NCBI GenBank assembly: GCA_015178975.1 | Contig: WHVD01000021.1 | Location: 558,001 to 622,000 of the forward strand | Source of the DNA: Hysterangium stoloniferum | Taxonomy: Eukaryota; Basidiomycota; Agaricomycetes; Hysterangiales; Hysterangiaceae | DNA: 64,000 nucleotides | Direction of reading: 5' to 3' | In this document: piece after piece, positions 39,660 to 55,125 of the stretch | Layout of the letters: each line of letters starts with the position of its first letter | Position numbering within the stretch: the first letter of the stretch is position 1 | Notes under the pieces: model-generated | What the model was told of the DNA's origin: nothing | What the model saw: the letters and a program-made list of their open reading frames with translations, nothing else | Database searches by the model: none | Made by a program: the position numbers and the translations under genes

Positions 39660-42600
39660 CTCAAGCCATAGAGTCCAAGAAACTGAACCTACTTGTGCTA
39701 TTATTTCAAACAGACCTAAATATTTTTCAGCAAGCTTTTTTGATGGATGGGTAGTCCAGAAGAATTGAGCTTTGACAAAAACACGATCACCAATTTTGAA
39801 GTTGGATGGCGGAATCTGGTGTTTGTCCACTGAATGCTGATATTGCTCTTGGGCAGACATTATTGCAGTCTGGAGTTCCTCATGGAGCTCATGGAGGTCC
39901 GTGATGAACTCTTGAGCATGGGCAGAGGTGAGATTTCTTTCTAGGTGTACTGTAATATTTGGATTGTACCCTTTATTTGCAAAGAATGGGGAAACACCAG
40001 TGGTGGCCAAAGGTGCATTGTTGTAAGCAAATTCTGCAAGTGGTAACAGGGATTTCCAATTGTCCTGTTGATAGTTGCAATATACACAGAGGTATTGTTC
40101 CAATGTCTGATTGATGTGTTCAGTTTGTCTGTTGCCTTCCAGGTGATGTCCAGACGTGAAGTGTAATTTCATGTCCAAGGATTTCCTGAGGGATCTAAAG
40201 AAGTGAGATATGAACTCTGATCCTCAATCAGAAGTTACATGGGACGGAACTCCATGGTTGGAAAATACATGGATAATAAAAAGTTCCACTAATTGCATGG
40301 ACGTAATGATATCATGTGTGGGAATGAATATACCTTGTTTTGAGAATCTGTCAACAACAACTAGAATGGCAGAAAAGCCTTTGGAGTCCAGTAGGTGTTC
40401 AATGAAATCCATAGAGATGGAATTCCACGGGTATTCTGGTACCAGGAGTTGTTTCAAAAGGCCATATGGCTTGTGTCACTGTGATTTAGAGTGTGGACAA
40501 GTAGTGCAAGATTTACAATAGTGCTTAATGAATCCTCAGAGTCCAGGCCAAGTGTATTCTCTTCTTATTATTGATAGAGTTTTGTTGAACCTGAAATGTC
40601 CCAAGAGTGGATGGTCATGTTTGTACTGAAGGATCCTGAGGTGGAAGCCATCGGAGTCTGGTACATAGATGCAATCATCAAGTCTAATGAAACCATGCTG
40701 GTCGAGAGACCACTGGGGTTGACCGGGGTCCACAGGATTGTCAAGGTGTGCTTTAGTTATTGGTTTAGTGGAATTGCTGATAGACTATCTTGATGTAGCT
40801 TCTTAATATCCATAATAATAATTCCACGGACAATGGGATGGATGAGGAAAGTTGTGTGGACTGATGTGGTAAGTTGCTGATTCATGAAAATGGGTTTCAA
40901 GTTGTGTGGGTTTACCATGGCATAGTTGTTGCTCCCTTCTTTAGGATAGACATCCTATCATTTAGTTAAAGCATTGGGTTTGCCATTGAGATGGCCAGGT
41001 TGAAAGTGGATAATCATGTTAAAGGCTGATAGGTAGAAAAGTTTTGTAGTAGAAAAGTATTCCAGGTTTTTGTGATCCGTTACAATGTTAATTGGAATCC
41101 CAAGCCTTCCAAATAGTGTCACCACGTTTTGAAAGCTGAAAAAATTCCCAGGAGTTCCTTATCGTGAACATCATAATTGAGCTCTGCTCCAGTGAAAGCC
41201 TGGGACAGAAAAGCCATGGGGTGGACTTCTCTGTCAGACTCCTGGATAGACAGATTAGCTCCAAGTGCATAATCTGAGGTGTCCATTTCAACAATGAGCA
41301 GGAAGTCCAGTTTCTAATGTGACAGAATAGGAGCTGGTGAAAAAGAATCTTTTAAAAGATTGAAAGCTTTTTGACACTTATAATTAAAATTCCACAGAGT
41401 ATCCTTATGCATAAGATGGGTAAGGGGAACTGTGATATCAGAGTATCCATGGATAAACCATTGGGAAAAATTGGCAAAGCCAAGGAAAGATTGTATATCT
41501 TTGACTTTTCTGGGTTCTGGCCAATCTTTGATGACTTGTACTTGTTTCATCCATGTGGAGTCCATCGGGTCCCATTATGAAACTCAGGTATTCCATGGAG
41601 TCTGTGTCAAAATTACATTTTTTACCATTTGCAAATAAACCATGTTGTCTAAGTCTCTGGAGAACTTCACAGACTTGTTTGTTGTGTTCTGTAGGGTCCT
41701 CAGAGTAGATAAGAATGTTGTCCAAGTAAACAATGACACATGTATTGAGCATGTCAGAGAAAATGACATTGATAAAATGTTGAAAAACAGACGGAGCATT
41801 GGTGAGTCCAAAGGACATCACCAACTACTCAAAGGCCCCGTAATGGGTTTTGAAAGTGGTTTTCCATTCATCTCCCATGGAGATCCAGACCAAATGGTAG
41901 GCGTGTTTAAGGTCTATTTTGGTATAAATCCAGACATTCTGTGGAGCATCAAGGAGATCAGATATAAGTGAAAGTGGATACCTATCCTTTTTTGTGACAG
42001 CATTGAGTCCTCTGAAATCAACACATAGTCTAAGGGATCCATCCTTTTTCTTGACAAACAGAACAGGTGCTCCAAAAGGAGACTTAGAGGGTCTGATAAA
42101 ACCTATGGACAAATGTTCATCCAGGAAATTGCAGATTGTGGAAAGTTCTGTGGAGGAAAGTGGGTAAATATGTCCAAGGGGTGGCTGGGTGCCTTCTTCA
42201 AGGTTGATTTTTAAGTCACACTCTCTGTGTGGTGGAAGCTGGTCAGCTTTTTGCTTACTAAAAACATCTGCAAAGTCGTGATATTTCTCTGGGATGCCTT
42301 CTAGGTCAGTAGTTTGCTCAGATGCAGATACTGGAGTTGAGAAACAACTGGTTGCTTCATCAATTTTCAAATTGATAGTGAACGCCTGGGACTCATCCAT
42401 TTTTGTAGCCCTAATAAATGCTGCAGCATTAATAAGAGAAATAGATGGAGGTGCTGTGGGTTCTGGGGAAGCCATGGGTGCTGTAGGGATCACAGGAGTC
42501 CTCAAGACTGCAGGTGCCAGGAAGGCCATGGGCACCGTGGAGGCTGTTTGGGGTACAGTTTTCTCAGAAGCCACAGGTGTCTGGAAAGTTATGCTGTTTG

Positions 42601-43000
42601 CTACCCAGTCAATCAACGGATTGTAGCAGGTAAGCCAGTTATGTCCTAGGACAACTGAGCAACTTGAGTCTAACTGGGTCATATAGAAAGTGACCAACTG
42701 GGATGTTCCACATGGGAAACAGATGGATAAATCACAAGCTTGGGTGACAACTGAATTGCTTGTGCCATCAAAAAGTCAGAGGCTGACTGGATTTATCAGA
42801 TAAGTTGAGAACAGATTATTTTGCATGAATTTTGTATCTAAAAAACAATGAGTCAAACCAGAATCTATGAGTGCTGAAAAAATGAATTTTGGAATCATAT
42901 TAGACATAAGTTTAATAAAAAACAAGTTGGAGTGCAAAAGAGTGGATGCATTGAGACAGGTAAACTCTTGAATGCGCAGAGAGGCAACACAACCCCTAAC
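39660..43000 (-). pseudogene. Gypsy B copy 2 pol region
   Basis: On the minus strand: protease (FSALIDSGLTHCFLDT, about 42860), reverse transcriptase ([19 protein letters not shown], about 42010; YLDNILIY, about 41720), RNase H, integrase (MKQLLVPEYPWNSISMDFIEH, about 40440; HLEGNRQTEHINQTLEQYL, about 40130) and the GDRVFVKAQFFW segment (about 39780). It is similar throughout to copies 1 and 3. Heavily decayed. Confidence 0.85.
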
Positions 43001-43257
43001 CCACATGGAGTCTGTGGGGTTGCTTACTCTTTTTTTGAGTTGGAAGCCAGTTTGTCCTTTGGTGGGGATTCCATGGAAGAAGTCTTGGCTGTTCGACCTT
43101 TGCAGAGTTTGCTTTTGTCAGTGGACATTCTGGAACTCAATGACTGGGTTTTCTGCTGTAGAGAGTTCAATCGGAAAGAGACTAATATGGCTATAGTTTC
43201 AAGTCACGTCACAGCAAAAATTCTTATATATACTTTGGCACTCAAGATGACTTCTAC

Positions 43258-43773
43258 ATGCCAAATCAGTTTCATCAAACAGACGACCAAAACTCCATCA
43301 TGTTCAACACTGCATCGTCCTCCAAAGTAACCCTCAGTTCCTACTTGAAACCGACTCTTCACTCCCAAATAGAACTCCAGCCAATAACATCTCGCTTCTC
43401 CTCATCCTCAGACATCATTTCCAAGCCCCTACCAGCCCACTCATGCTCCTCCAAGAAATACCATTGTTTCCTCTGTCGACAAGGTATTCGACTCCCATAT
43501 GCTCCAGACGATCCTGTCTTCATTCGTATAGAGCACTATGATGGCTCCTCCGAAATCCTCCACTATCGATTCGATCGAGTGTTCAAGCAGGACTGTTCCC
43601 CACCATCATCAGGAATCTATTCCATGGCAACGTTCACTCCAATAGGAGATCACAGAGGACCCAAGTTATTCAGGACCCCAGTTCCAGAGGGAAGTCAAGT
43701 AGAGCCTCGTCAAGGTCATTGTCATTTCATGTTCCTTGCGTGGTTGTGGAGCCTACTCACCACCTGGTTCTAA
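43258..43773 (+). other. Unidentified ORF inside the 1.4-kb insertion
   Basis: A 171-residue frame. It has a Ser/Thr-rich N terminus, then HCFLCRQGIRLPYAPDDPVFIRIEHYDGSSEILHY and a less structured end. I recognise no family. It is the longest frame of the insertion and ends well before its TATA box. It may be chance or a captured fragment. Confidence 0.3.
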
Positions 43774-44499
43774 AATGGTGATTGATTGTGTCCCCTCCTT
43801 ATACTGCAAAACTAGGAACACAATACGTCCAATCTCAGTCCATCGATTGGTAATATTGTCAAGATTTTGAAATCAAGCATAGCATTTGAGGGTGACACAT
43901 TATCATGGGATTCTTGTGTTTCTGACTCATATCATTGATGTTTCATCAGCCATCACTTCTATTACTCCATCATCCCTATTGTCTGACTCACTTCCCCTAT
44001 TGTTCTATTGTGTTTCCCCATTTATCCGTATCACATGTCTGATCTCATCTTTTGTTTGTCATTCTCTTATTGTTCAGCGCAGCCTCCCCCTATTATTGTT
44101 CACAGCTTTACTAACACTCCTATTGTGATAACTCAGAGATGACTCACACCATATCACATCATTATTGTGTCGTTGTTTGTAGATGTTTAATTTGACCTGT
44201 GCTCTCTCATGTATATAAGGGCCTCTCTTTTGCCCACTATTGAACAAGCAATTTTGTTGTATCTCATTTCGAAGCTCATTCTTAAGGACAATCTCTTAAG
44301 TCTTACTCTCAGTCTCACTCCTATGGCCAGTAAGGGATACTATAGTGTCTCTTATTGTTGAAGTTCTACACTCCTCGACATTGGGCTTACATCAGCCTTT
44401 TGTATTCATCTTCATTTACGTCATCCAAGGTCCGATCTCTAGCCTCTCGCTCCGAGTGTGTTTGGTTATAGACTGGTTTCAAGAACGACTGTGTTAGTG

Positions 44500-45790
<1,291 letters not shown>

Positions 45791-45818
45791 CAATCTGCGA
45801 GTCTTAGTCAGAAAATAC

Positions 45819-46636
45819 TGTTAATTTGCATGCACAGAGCTTATTGGAGGGTTTCCAGAGAATCCCACAGGAAAGCCAGTAGGACTTGGCTTCAGCTTAT
45901 AGGCTGTGCCCTCATGAGATCATCTTGTCTAATTTCAAATGGGCAGATGGGAATCCCAGGGAGTCTGGGCAGGGTTCGTGGGTTGAGAGGTTGGGGAGTT
46001 GAGATAGATAAGTCAGAGGTCAAGTGATAGATGGGTCAGAGCCTGTAGGCTCCGACGAGTAAGAGTGGTGTGTTTCAAAGAGGAGATTAGAGTGGGAAAT
46101 ATACTAAGATTACTGGGGAGAATCTAAGCTGATTTTCTGACTGGATTGTATGTACAACATCTGCCAGACTATATAGACTGTGGAATGAACAACATACTAA
46201 ATCCAGTAATAATGAAAACTAAACTAGCAAACATGAAACAAGATAAATAAACACCAAACTTGGTGTTAGGAAGGGAATGGAGCAGAGCAGAGTCTGAATT
46301 GTGACAGGTTATAAAACCATAACAGGAATGGGGCAGGAGCAGAGTCTGAATTGTGACAGGTCATTTGACCATAATGGGAATGAGGCTCAGTTAGAGAGCT
46401 GACAGGTTTTCTGAGTGGGGTCTGGTGACTGGTGCATGGGACAGGGTCAGAGATAGACAGGAGTGGAGTCTGGTGGGTATTCTGGTGACTGATACATGAA
46501 GTAACGAAGGTCAAGCATGGACAGGTCTGATGTACGGAGTCTGGTGGGTTTTCCGGTAAACTGATAATTGGTGCATGTAGGGTGTGGGTGTGTATAAGTT
46601 AGTGCCCAGAGTCTGGTGGGATTTCCAGTCATAACA
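45819..46636 (-). repeat. 5' LTR of gypsy B copy 2
   Basis: 818 bp. On the minus strand it begins TGTTATGACTGG (a decayed form of TGTTACGACCGG), and its inner end abuts the priming site. Many family CpG sites are TG or CA here. Confidence 0.88.
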
Positions 46637-46849
46637 TATAGCATATAGTGAGCTATCTGAGAGAAACCCCTAAATACATTACAGCTGGTTGTGAGTTGGC
46701 ACATTTTTATCATCCATCAGTAAGGGGATGTTTCTATGTGTTTCTACATGGGAAACATGACATAATTCAATATTATCTAACAATTCCTTCTGGATGTCTT
46801 TAGAGAAACTAGTTGAAGTGACACTATGCTTGTGACTGTCATCCTATGG

Positions 46850-47062
46850 TGTTAGGGCTCATCTGACGACTATGAGATATAAACCAAAAACCAAAGTCAA
46901 TATCAAGACTGGGGAGCTACTCCCCCAGTCCACTATGTATATATACATGTATGAGTGCCTTCACAGGCCAAATACAGTAGTAGTCAGATCTTCCCAGATC
47001 CATCAATATCATCAGAAGACACTAAATCTAAACTTAGATCATTGAGATAGGAATCTTCTAAC
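46850..47062. mobile_element. 213-bp solo LTR
   Basis: It starts TGTTAGGGCTC and ends CTTCTAAC. TATGG flanks it on both sides (46845-46849 and 47063-47067). An AT-rich TATGTATATATACATG promoter-like core lies in the middle. Size and ends suggest a copia-type LTR. Confidence 0.65.
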
Positions 47063-47067
47063 TATGG

Positions 47068-47836
47068 AGCACACAACTACTAAGAATAATGAGGGTCACA
47101 GAAGTCCATTAATAGTCACATTAATGGATGGTGGTAGCACGATCTATGTGCTCTGACATATGGGGTTTGGCCACACTGTTACAGTTTGGTGTGGGCACCT
47201 ACCATCCCACTGCTATTTGCTGCTGCCAAGTATACTGTATGTAGCTAATGGTTACACTCTTGTCTCCCATGACCCTTATATTATAGCACTTTGCATTATG
47301 TAAGGCACATGCTAGATTTGTAGAAATATTGTACGAAAATTGTGAACCTCACAGCTCTCTCAGAAATTGACCAATTGCCTTGTAACTTCATATATGTGTT
47401 TTACTACTACTGTATATACATATCTAGTATATGTATATATATGTTATAACTCCAAATATTGACCTACAGCATATTTCCCAAAATCCCGATCCATTTGAGC
47501 TTGTGAACTCATTTGTGAGCCAACCACTGCACCAAACTGAATGACCTTTTAATATGTTATTTTACATGTATTTATGTAGTATGAAATGACTGCTCCCAGC
47601 TTTTATAGTCCAAATACCTATTAAAACAGTTGAATAACTCTTTACAGATACCCTGTGAGTGATGAAAGTAAAGACTAAGTATATTCAACTGTAACATAAC
47701 TACATATCTGTGAGTGTGATGAAAGTAAACACTAAGGAGACTTTCTCACACCCAGAGTGGAGTATCTACTGGGTGCTTACATAAGCACCTATCACCAGTT
47801 ACTGTTGAAGCAGTTGAATAACCCTTTGCAGAACAC
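47068..47836. other. Spacer and LTR-type repeats of copia element D
   Basis: The first part has no recognised content. From about 47620 there are tandem segments (GTTGAATAAC, CCTGTGAGTG, AAAGTAAACACTAAGGAGAC, GGTGCTTA...TAAGCACCTAT) that recur at 57345-57450. They probably form one LTR of the minus-strand copia element D, later split by the gypsy A-type LTR. Confidence 0.5.
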
Positions 47837-47885
47837 CCCTGTGTGAGGAGTATGCTTTTACCACAGTTTCATTGTAGTAAAACAC

Positions 47886-48722
47886 TGTTACAACCGGACA
47901 ATCCCGCCAGACTCCGGGCACTAACCTGTACGCCACCATGCCCTACATGCACCAAATGTCTGTTTATAGGATTTCCCGCCCGGACTCCGTACGTCAAGAC
48001 TTGTTACATTTGACCTCATTATGACACATATCAATCACCGGACTTCTCCTGGACTCCGTCTCTGTCTATGTCCATCTTCATCCTATGCATCAGTCACTGG
48101 ACCCCACTCAGAATCCCGTCACCGCTCTAATTGAGCCCCATTCCTGTTTTAGTCAAATGACCTGTCATGATTTGTACTCCACTCCCACTCCATTTCCCGT
48201 TATGGGTTATGCTTTGTCACGATTCGGACTCCACTGCATTCCATCCCGTTCCTAACACCAAACTTGGTGTTTATTATTCCGTTTTATGTTTTGTTAGTTT
48301 TGTTTCATCATTACTGGATTTGGTATGTCATTCACTCCACAGTCTATACAAACTGGCAGATGTTGTACATACAATCCAGTCAGAAAATTAGCTTAGATTC
48401 CCCCCAGTAATCTAATTCATTTTCCGCTCTAAACCCTTGCTTGATTCACATCGCTCTCACTAGTCGGAGCCCACAGGCTCCGGCATATCTATCTCTCTCA
48501 CCAGTCTCGACTCACGACCCACAACCTCCAACTCACGACCCACAATCTCCGACTTATGACTCACGACCCATGACCCCTGCCCGGACTCCCCAGGATTCCC
48601 GTCTGCCTGTCTGAAATTGGACAACACGATCTAGCGAGGGTGCAGCCTATAAGCTGAAGCCAAGTCCTACCAGATATCCCGTGGGTTTCTCCGGAGACCT
48701 GGCCTGTGTGTGTATCCTAACA
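47886..48722 (+). repeat. 5' LTR of gypsy B copy 3
   Basis: 837 bp, beginning TGTTACAACCGG and ending TATCCTAACA. The predicted transcript start AGTCAGAAAAT is at 48378-48388. Confidence 0.92.
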
Positions 48723-48758
48723 GTATTTTCTGACTAACACTTGCAGATTGTTTTCATT

Positions 48759-50040
48759 ATGCCACCAAGAAGAAGTACACGCGCACAGTCATCAATACCT
48801 GGACCGTCGACTCTTCATTCCCCATTAACTCTGTATACAAGTCAGACGCTTGCGAACCAGTTGGAAACCACGGAAGAAGCCCATATCGAAGAAGTCCCAG
48901 AAAACCAGGATGAATCTGAGCACGAGGACGAATCCGTGGCCCCCGACAAGGGCAAAGGTGTTGAAACTCCTCCACCTATCGAACGACCGCACTCGAGGGA
49001 TCCTACTTCTGAATTTTTAGCAGGTACTATAGATAAATTCATGACACACCTGCTCAAAGAATGAAAGAAAAAGGAACAAGAACCTCCACGGTCAAAAGTC
49101 AATGCTCTGGAACCCTTCACAGGTTCCAACCCAAACAAACTCTCTACTTTCCTCATGCAATGTTGCGTCAATTTCCTTGATCGTTCCACTGCATTCTCCA
49201 CGGACTCCTGAAAAGTCAACTACGCACTTTCATATTTGTTGGGATCTGCATTGAAATAGTTCGAACCGGCTTTTAGCGGGATTTCTGAGGAAGAGCCGCT
49301 CTGGCTCTAAAATTGGGAGGCTTTTGTTGAGGAGCTTGAAACCAACTTCGGCCCGTATGACCCGACAGGAGAAGCCGAAAATAGTCTCACAAATCTTCAT
49401 ATGAAGGACACGCAGCGCATCACGGACTACATTGTCCAATTCAATAATCTTGCAGCTCATTGTCAGTGGGGCGATCCCACTCTCTACCATCAATTCTACA
49501 CCGGTCTGCTGTACCACCTTAAAGACGAAGTCTCGAAAGGAGAAGATGGCAAGCCAAAAACCCTGTCCCGTATGTGCCTCAAAGCTCAAAATGCGGACAC
49601 ACGCTATTGGGAATGTCGCGCAGAAGTTCCCCATGAGACCTCCATGGACAAAGTAAACAAGTCCACGGCCAATAAAAACAACAACAATAATTCGTCAACC
49701 AGCAACCAGAACTCCACGCAATCCGACAAGAAGAATGATAAAAAGTCTTCAAACAACAACAACAACAAGGACAACAAGGACAATAACAAGGGTCAACAGT
49801 CCGGCAAGCAAGCCGGAAAACCTGACCTCTCAGGCAAACTCGGACCTGATGGCAAATTGACCCCACAGGAAAGACAACATCATATGGACAACAACCTCTG
49901 TCTCTTGTGTGGGAAACCTGGTAATCGAGTCCTAGAATGTCCGCTGGCAAAAGCAAACTCTTCAAAGGGTCAAACAGCCAAGGCCTCCACGGAAACCCCG
50001 TCGAAGGACAAACCGGCTTCCGATTCAAAAAATGAGTAAG
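48759..50040 (+). pseudogene. Gypsy B copy 3 gag region
   Basis: Begins MPPRRSTRAQSSIPGPSTLHS. It contains the gag domain (IVQFNNLAAHCQWGD), an Asn/Lys/Ser linker with two KDN repeats, and a zinc-knuckle region (CLLCGKPGNRVLECP) near 49910. Fossil. Confidence 0.83.
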
Positions 50041-50049
50041 CAACCCCGT

Positions 50050-53000
50050 GGACTCAGCACGGGTTGGGGGTTGCATTGCCTCTCTGCGCATTCAAGAGTT
50101 TACTCATCTCAACACATCCGCTCTTTCACATTCTGATTCATTTTTCGTTAAACTTATGTCTAATATGATTCCGAAATTCATTTTTTCAGCTCTTATAGAT
50201 TCAGGCTCGACTCATTGTTTTTTAGATACAAAATTCACGCAAAAAATTCTTTGTCAACTTATTCGATAAATCCCGTCGGTCTCTGCCTCTTCGATGGCAC
50301 AAGTAATTCGGTTGTTACCCAAGCTTGTGATTTACCCATCTGTTTCCCGTGTGGAACATCTCAATTGGTCACTTTCTATGTGACCCAGTTATACTCAAGT
50401 TGCTCGGTGGTCCTAGGACACAACTGGCTTACCCGCTACAATCTGTTAATTGACTGGATAGCTAACAGTATAACATTCCAGACCCCCGTGGCAGCCAAGG
50501 AAATTGCACCTGTCTTGGCCTCCACGGCACCCATGGCCTTCCCGGCACCTGTAGTCTTGAGGACTCCTGTGATCCCTACGGCACCAATGGCTTCCCCGGA
50601 CCCCACGGCACCTCCGTCCATTTCTCTGATTAATGCTGCAGCTTTTATTAGGGCTTCAAAGATGGATGGGCCCCAGGTGTTCACTATCAACTTAAAAATT
50701 GATGAAGCAACTGGATGTTTTTCAACCCCGGTATCTGAATCTGAGCAAGCCACTGACCTAGAAGGCGTCCCGGAGAAATATCATGACTTTGCGGATGTTT
50801 TTAGCAAGTGAAAAGCTGACCGGCCTCCGCCTCACAGAGAATACGACTTAAAAATCGATCTTGAAGATGGCCCCCAGCCACCCCTAGGACATATTTACCC
50901 GCTCTCGTCCATGGAACTCTCCGCAATCCGCAATTTCCTGGATGAACATTTGTCCATAGGTTTTATCCGACCCACAAAGTCTCCTTTTGGAGCACCTGTT
51001 CTGTTTGTCAGAAAAAAGGATGGATCCCTTTGACTATGTGTTGATTTTAGAGGACTCAATGCTGTCACCCAAAAGGATAAATATCCACTCCCACTTATAT
51101 CTGATCTGCTCGATGCTCCACAGAATGCCCAGAGTTACACCAAAATAGATCTCAAACATGCCTATCATTTGGTCCAGATTGCTGCGGGTGACAAATGGAA
51201 AACCACTTTTAGAACCCGTTATGGGGCCTTCGAGTGGTTGGTGATCCCCTTTGGACTCACCAATGCTCTGTCTGTTTTTCAGCATTTTATCAACGACATT
51301 TTCTCTGACATGCTCGATGTATGTGTCATTGTTTACTTGGATGACATTCTTATCTACTCCGAGAATCCCATGGAACACAACAAACAAGTCCATGAAGTTC
51401 TCCGGAGACTCAGAAAACATGGTTTATTTGCAAATGGTAAAAAATGTACTTTTGACACGGACTCCATGGAATACCTGGGTTTCATAATGGGACCCGATGG
51501 ACTCCATATGGATGAAACAAGTACAAGTCATCAAAGATTGGCCAGAACCCAGAAAAGTCAAAGATATACAATCCTTCCTCGGCTTTGCCAATTTTTACAG
51601 ACGGTTTATCCGTGGATATTCCGACATCACGGTACCCCTTACCCATCTTACGTGTAAGGGTACTCCGTGGAATTTTAATGATAAGTGTCAAAAAGCTTTC
51701 AATCTTTTAAAAAATTCTTTTTCTACAGCTCCTATTCTGTCGCATTGGAAACCGGACTTCCCACTCATTGTTGAAATGGATGCCTCGGATTATGTGCTTG
51801 GAGCCATTCTGTCTATCCAGGACTCTGACGGAGAAGTCCACCCCGTGGCTTTTCTGTCCCGGACTTTTACCGGAGCAGAGCTCAACTATGATGTTCATGA
51901 TAAAGAACTCCTCGCAATCTTTTCAGCTTTCAAAGTGTGGCGACACTATTTGGAAGGTTCAGGAGCTCCTATTGATGTTGTAACAGATCACAAAAACCTG
52001 GAATACTTTTCTACCACAAAACGTTTGACCTGCCAGCAGGCCCACTGGTCTGAATATCTATCTGCTTTCAATATGATTATCCGTTTTCAACCCAGCCATC
52101 TCGGCAGCAAACCCAACACTTTAACTAGACGATGGGATGTCTATCCTAAAGAGGGGAGCAACGACTATGCAACGGTAAATCTGCACAACCTGAAACCTAT
52201 TTTCACGAATCAACAACTTACTGCATCGGTCCATGCAACTTTGCTCATCAATCCCATTGTCCATGGAATTATCATTATGGATATTGAGACGTTACATCAA
52301 GATATTCTATTGGCGACTCTGCTAGACCCAATTACTAAAGCTCACCTTGACAATCCCATGGACCCCGGTCAACCCTGGTGGTCTCTTGATCAACATGGTT
52401 TCATTAGACTTGACAATTGTATCTATGTACCAGACTCCAATGGCCTCCGCCTCAGGATCCTTCAATACAAACATGATCATCCACTTTCAGGACATTTCGG
52501 GTACAACAAAACTCTATCATTAATAAGAAGAGAATATACTTGGCCCGGACTCCGTGGATTCATTAAGCACTATTGTAAATCTTGCACTACTTGTCCCCGC
52601 TCGAAATCTCAGCGACACAAGCCATATGGCCTTTTGAAACAACTCCCAGTACTGGAGCACCATGGAATTCTATCTCTATGGATTTCATTGAACACCTACC
52701 GGATTCCGAAGCCTTTTCTGCTAGTATAGTCGTTGTTGACAGATTTTCAAAACAAGGTATATTCATCCCTACATATGTATGACACAATTACATCCATGCA
52801 GTTAGTGGAACATTTCATTATCCACGTATTTTCCAAGCACGGAGTTCCATCCCATGTGACTGCTGATCAAGGATCAGAGTTCGTGTCTCACTTCTTTAGA
52901 TCCCTCAGAAAATCCTTGGACATGACATTACATTTCACGTCCAGACATCACCCGGAAGGTGACGGACAAACCGAACATGTCAACCAGACATTGGAACAAT

Positions 53001-53780
53001 ACCTCCACATATATTGCAACTACCAACAGGACAATTGGAAATCCTTGTTACCACTTGCAGAGTTTGCTTACAACAATGCACCCTTGGCCACTACTGGTGT
53101 TTCCCCATTCTTTGCAAATAAAGGATATAATCCAAATATTACAGTACATCCAGAACAAAATCTCATATCTGCTCATGCCAAGAGTTCACCATGGACCTCC
53201 ACGAGCTCCACGAGAAACTCCAGACTGCAATATTGTCCGCCCAAGAGCAATACCAACATTCAGCAGACAAACACCAGATCCCGCCACCAAACTTCAAGAT
53301 TGGTGACTGTGTTTATGTCAAAGCTCATTTCTTCTGGACTACCAGTCCATCAAAGAAGCTTGCTGAAAAATATTTAGGTCCGTTTGAAATTATCGCACAA
53401 GTAGGTTCAGTCTCTTGGACTCTACAGCTTCTGGATAGCATGTGCGTGGTACACCTGGTATTTCATGTTTCTATGTTAGAACCTTGTACTGCTAACACTA
53501 TCCTGGATCACATGCAATCTCCACCTCCTCCAGTCATTATTGATAGAGAACCTGAGTTTGAAATCTCACAGATTTTAGATTCAAAAATTGACAAGCGTTG
53601 ATGCACTTGTAAACTGCTTTACTTGGTCAAGTGGGTGGGTTACAAGGGCACCAATGAAGAAACCTCATGGATTTTGGCCACGGAACTCGGTAATGCCACG
53701 GAAATCGTTACTGACTTTCATACAGTTACCTGCTCAAGCCTGGACCACTATCTTCTCTCTGACCGCACTCCGCAGACCCC
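50050..53780 (+). pseudogene. Gypsy B copy 3 pol region
   Basis: Protease (FSALIDSGSTHCFLDT, near 50190), reverse transcriptase (about 50930-51600, YLDDILIY near 51335), RNase H (about 51770-52100), integrase (zinc finger about 52460-52600, HHPEGDGQTEHVNQTLEQYL near 52945) and chromodomain (MVKWVGYKGTNEETSWILATEL near 53623). Same layout as copy 1. Many breaks. Confidence 0.87.
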
Positions 53781-53955
53781 ATGTTACCTTTGGACTCATT
53801 TTCATTATTCCCTGTCGCCCTATGTCTCTCTTTGCTTTTACAGGTTCTGACATGTTTCTTCAAGTCCTTAAGCAGTTTCTCCACGGACTTTGACTTTTAT
53901 ACTTTTCACACTTTACTTTTATGATTCAAATTATTCTTTATTCTATATTACTTTT

Positions 53956-54915
53956 TCAGTCTACATTTATGGGACTGTGTTTTTTCCCCGCCTCCTCAGC
54001 TACCTCCTCAGGAAGCTCCGTGACCTCCATGGCAACCCCGTCCTCATCTGACCCGGCATCCTTGGAACTCCCGATTTGCGGCTCTTCATACACATAGCCA
54101 CCATACTCTGCCAGGAACCTCCAAAATTCCTCGTGGAGTCCACACAGTTCCTTCACCACCACTATGTGAACCTTGTTGCTCTTCCGGAGCAACTCATTTT
54201 GGGCCTCAATGCCCTTGGCGATCCATCCCAGGATTTCATCCAATCTGGAAAATCCATCCGACCCGCTTATGTCTCATGCCCCGGACCCCATGGCCTGCTT
54301 GTGAACTAGTGAGCACCTCACCTTGAGGTGCACGCATTGGTAGCAGCCCAGACCCTGGCCAGACTTTCGATTACACTCTGTGTTCTGGTCATTGCAACCG
54401 GAACACTGCAGATCATTCCGCATCGGAAGACGGACTGGTGCCGCCTTCCTTGCCTTCTGTTGTTATGGTCAGTTCCACAGTTATCCCACGGACATGAGGC
54501 TTACCTTTTGGGGGCTCTCTGGCTCCCCCTCAAACTCAGACTCCACCTCTGTTGCCTTGCGCTGAAAATGCCAAGTCAAAAGAAAACGACAAGTTGGAAT
54601 ATTGGGACTTACCTTTCCTGCGAAAATCACAGCTCTGTCCACAGCCACCTGTGCCTTCTCCGTGGCCACCCGTGCAGCCTCCTCCTCATCTCTCTATCTC
54701 TGCCTCTCAGCCTCCTCCATGGCCAATGCTGCCTGGTACTCCCTGTCTAAGGCCTCCTTGGCCTCCCTGGCTTCCCTGGCTGCTTCTTCATGAAGCTGGC
54801 ATTGCTCTTCTCACCATGCCAAGAGTTGGGCCACACTCCAAGTTGCCTGATGCACAGTACCCGTGGAAGGCCCGGTGGTTGGCATCACCCATCTCGGTGT
54901 TGGCTTTGGTCCCAT
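53956..54915 (-). CDS. Antisense accessory gene of gypsy B copy 3, zinc-cluster pattern
   Basis: Same position and orientation as in copy 1. ATG at 54915 (MGPKP), an A/E/K-rich first part, splice-like ACTTAC/CTGAAA borders on the plus strand near 54607-54615 and 54563, then a last part. The last part holds six cysteines in the C-X2-C-X6-C-X9-C-X2-C-X6-C pattern (CSGCNDQNTEC and CYQCVHLKVRC, about 54310-54415). It ends acidic, and the C-terminal HSPINVD is identical to copies 1 and 5. The strongest conservation is in the cysteine part and the C terminus. Function unknown. Confidence 0.55.
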
Positions 54916-55125
54916 TTTGTCGATGATGGGGGTAATAAAGAAGAAGAAATTTCTATTTTTTCAAATTTATATATAGGCTCGTTGCATTTGAACCTTACCT
55001 TCCAGATCACATGACTCTTTGACACATTCATGTAACCGACATGACTTTTGACACATGCGCATAGCCGACAAGAACCTTATCTAGGTCTAGAGCCTCTTTG
55101 GGACTTCGGCATAAAGGGAGGGTAC

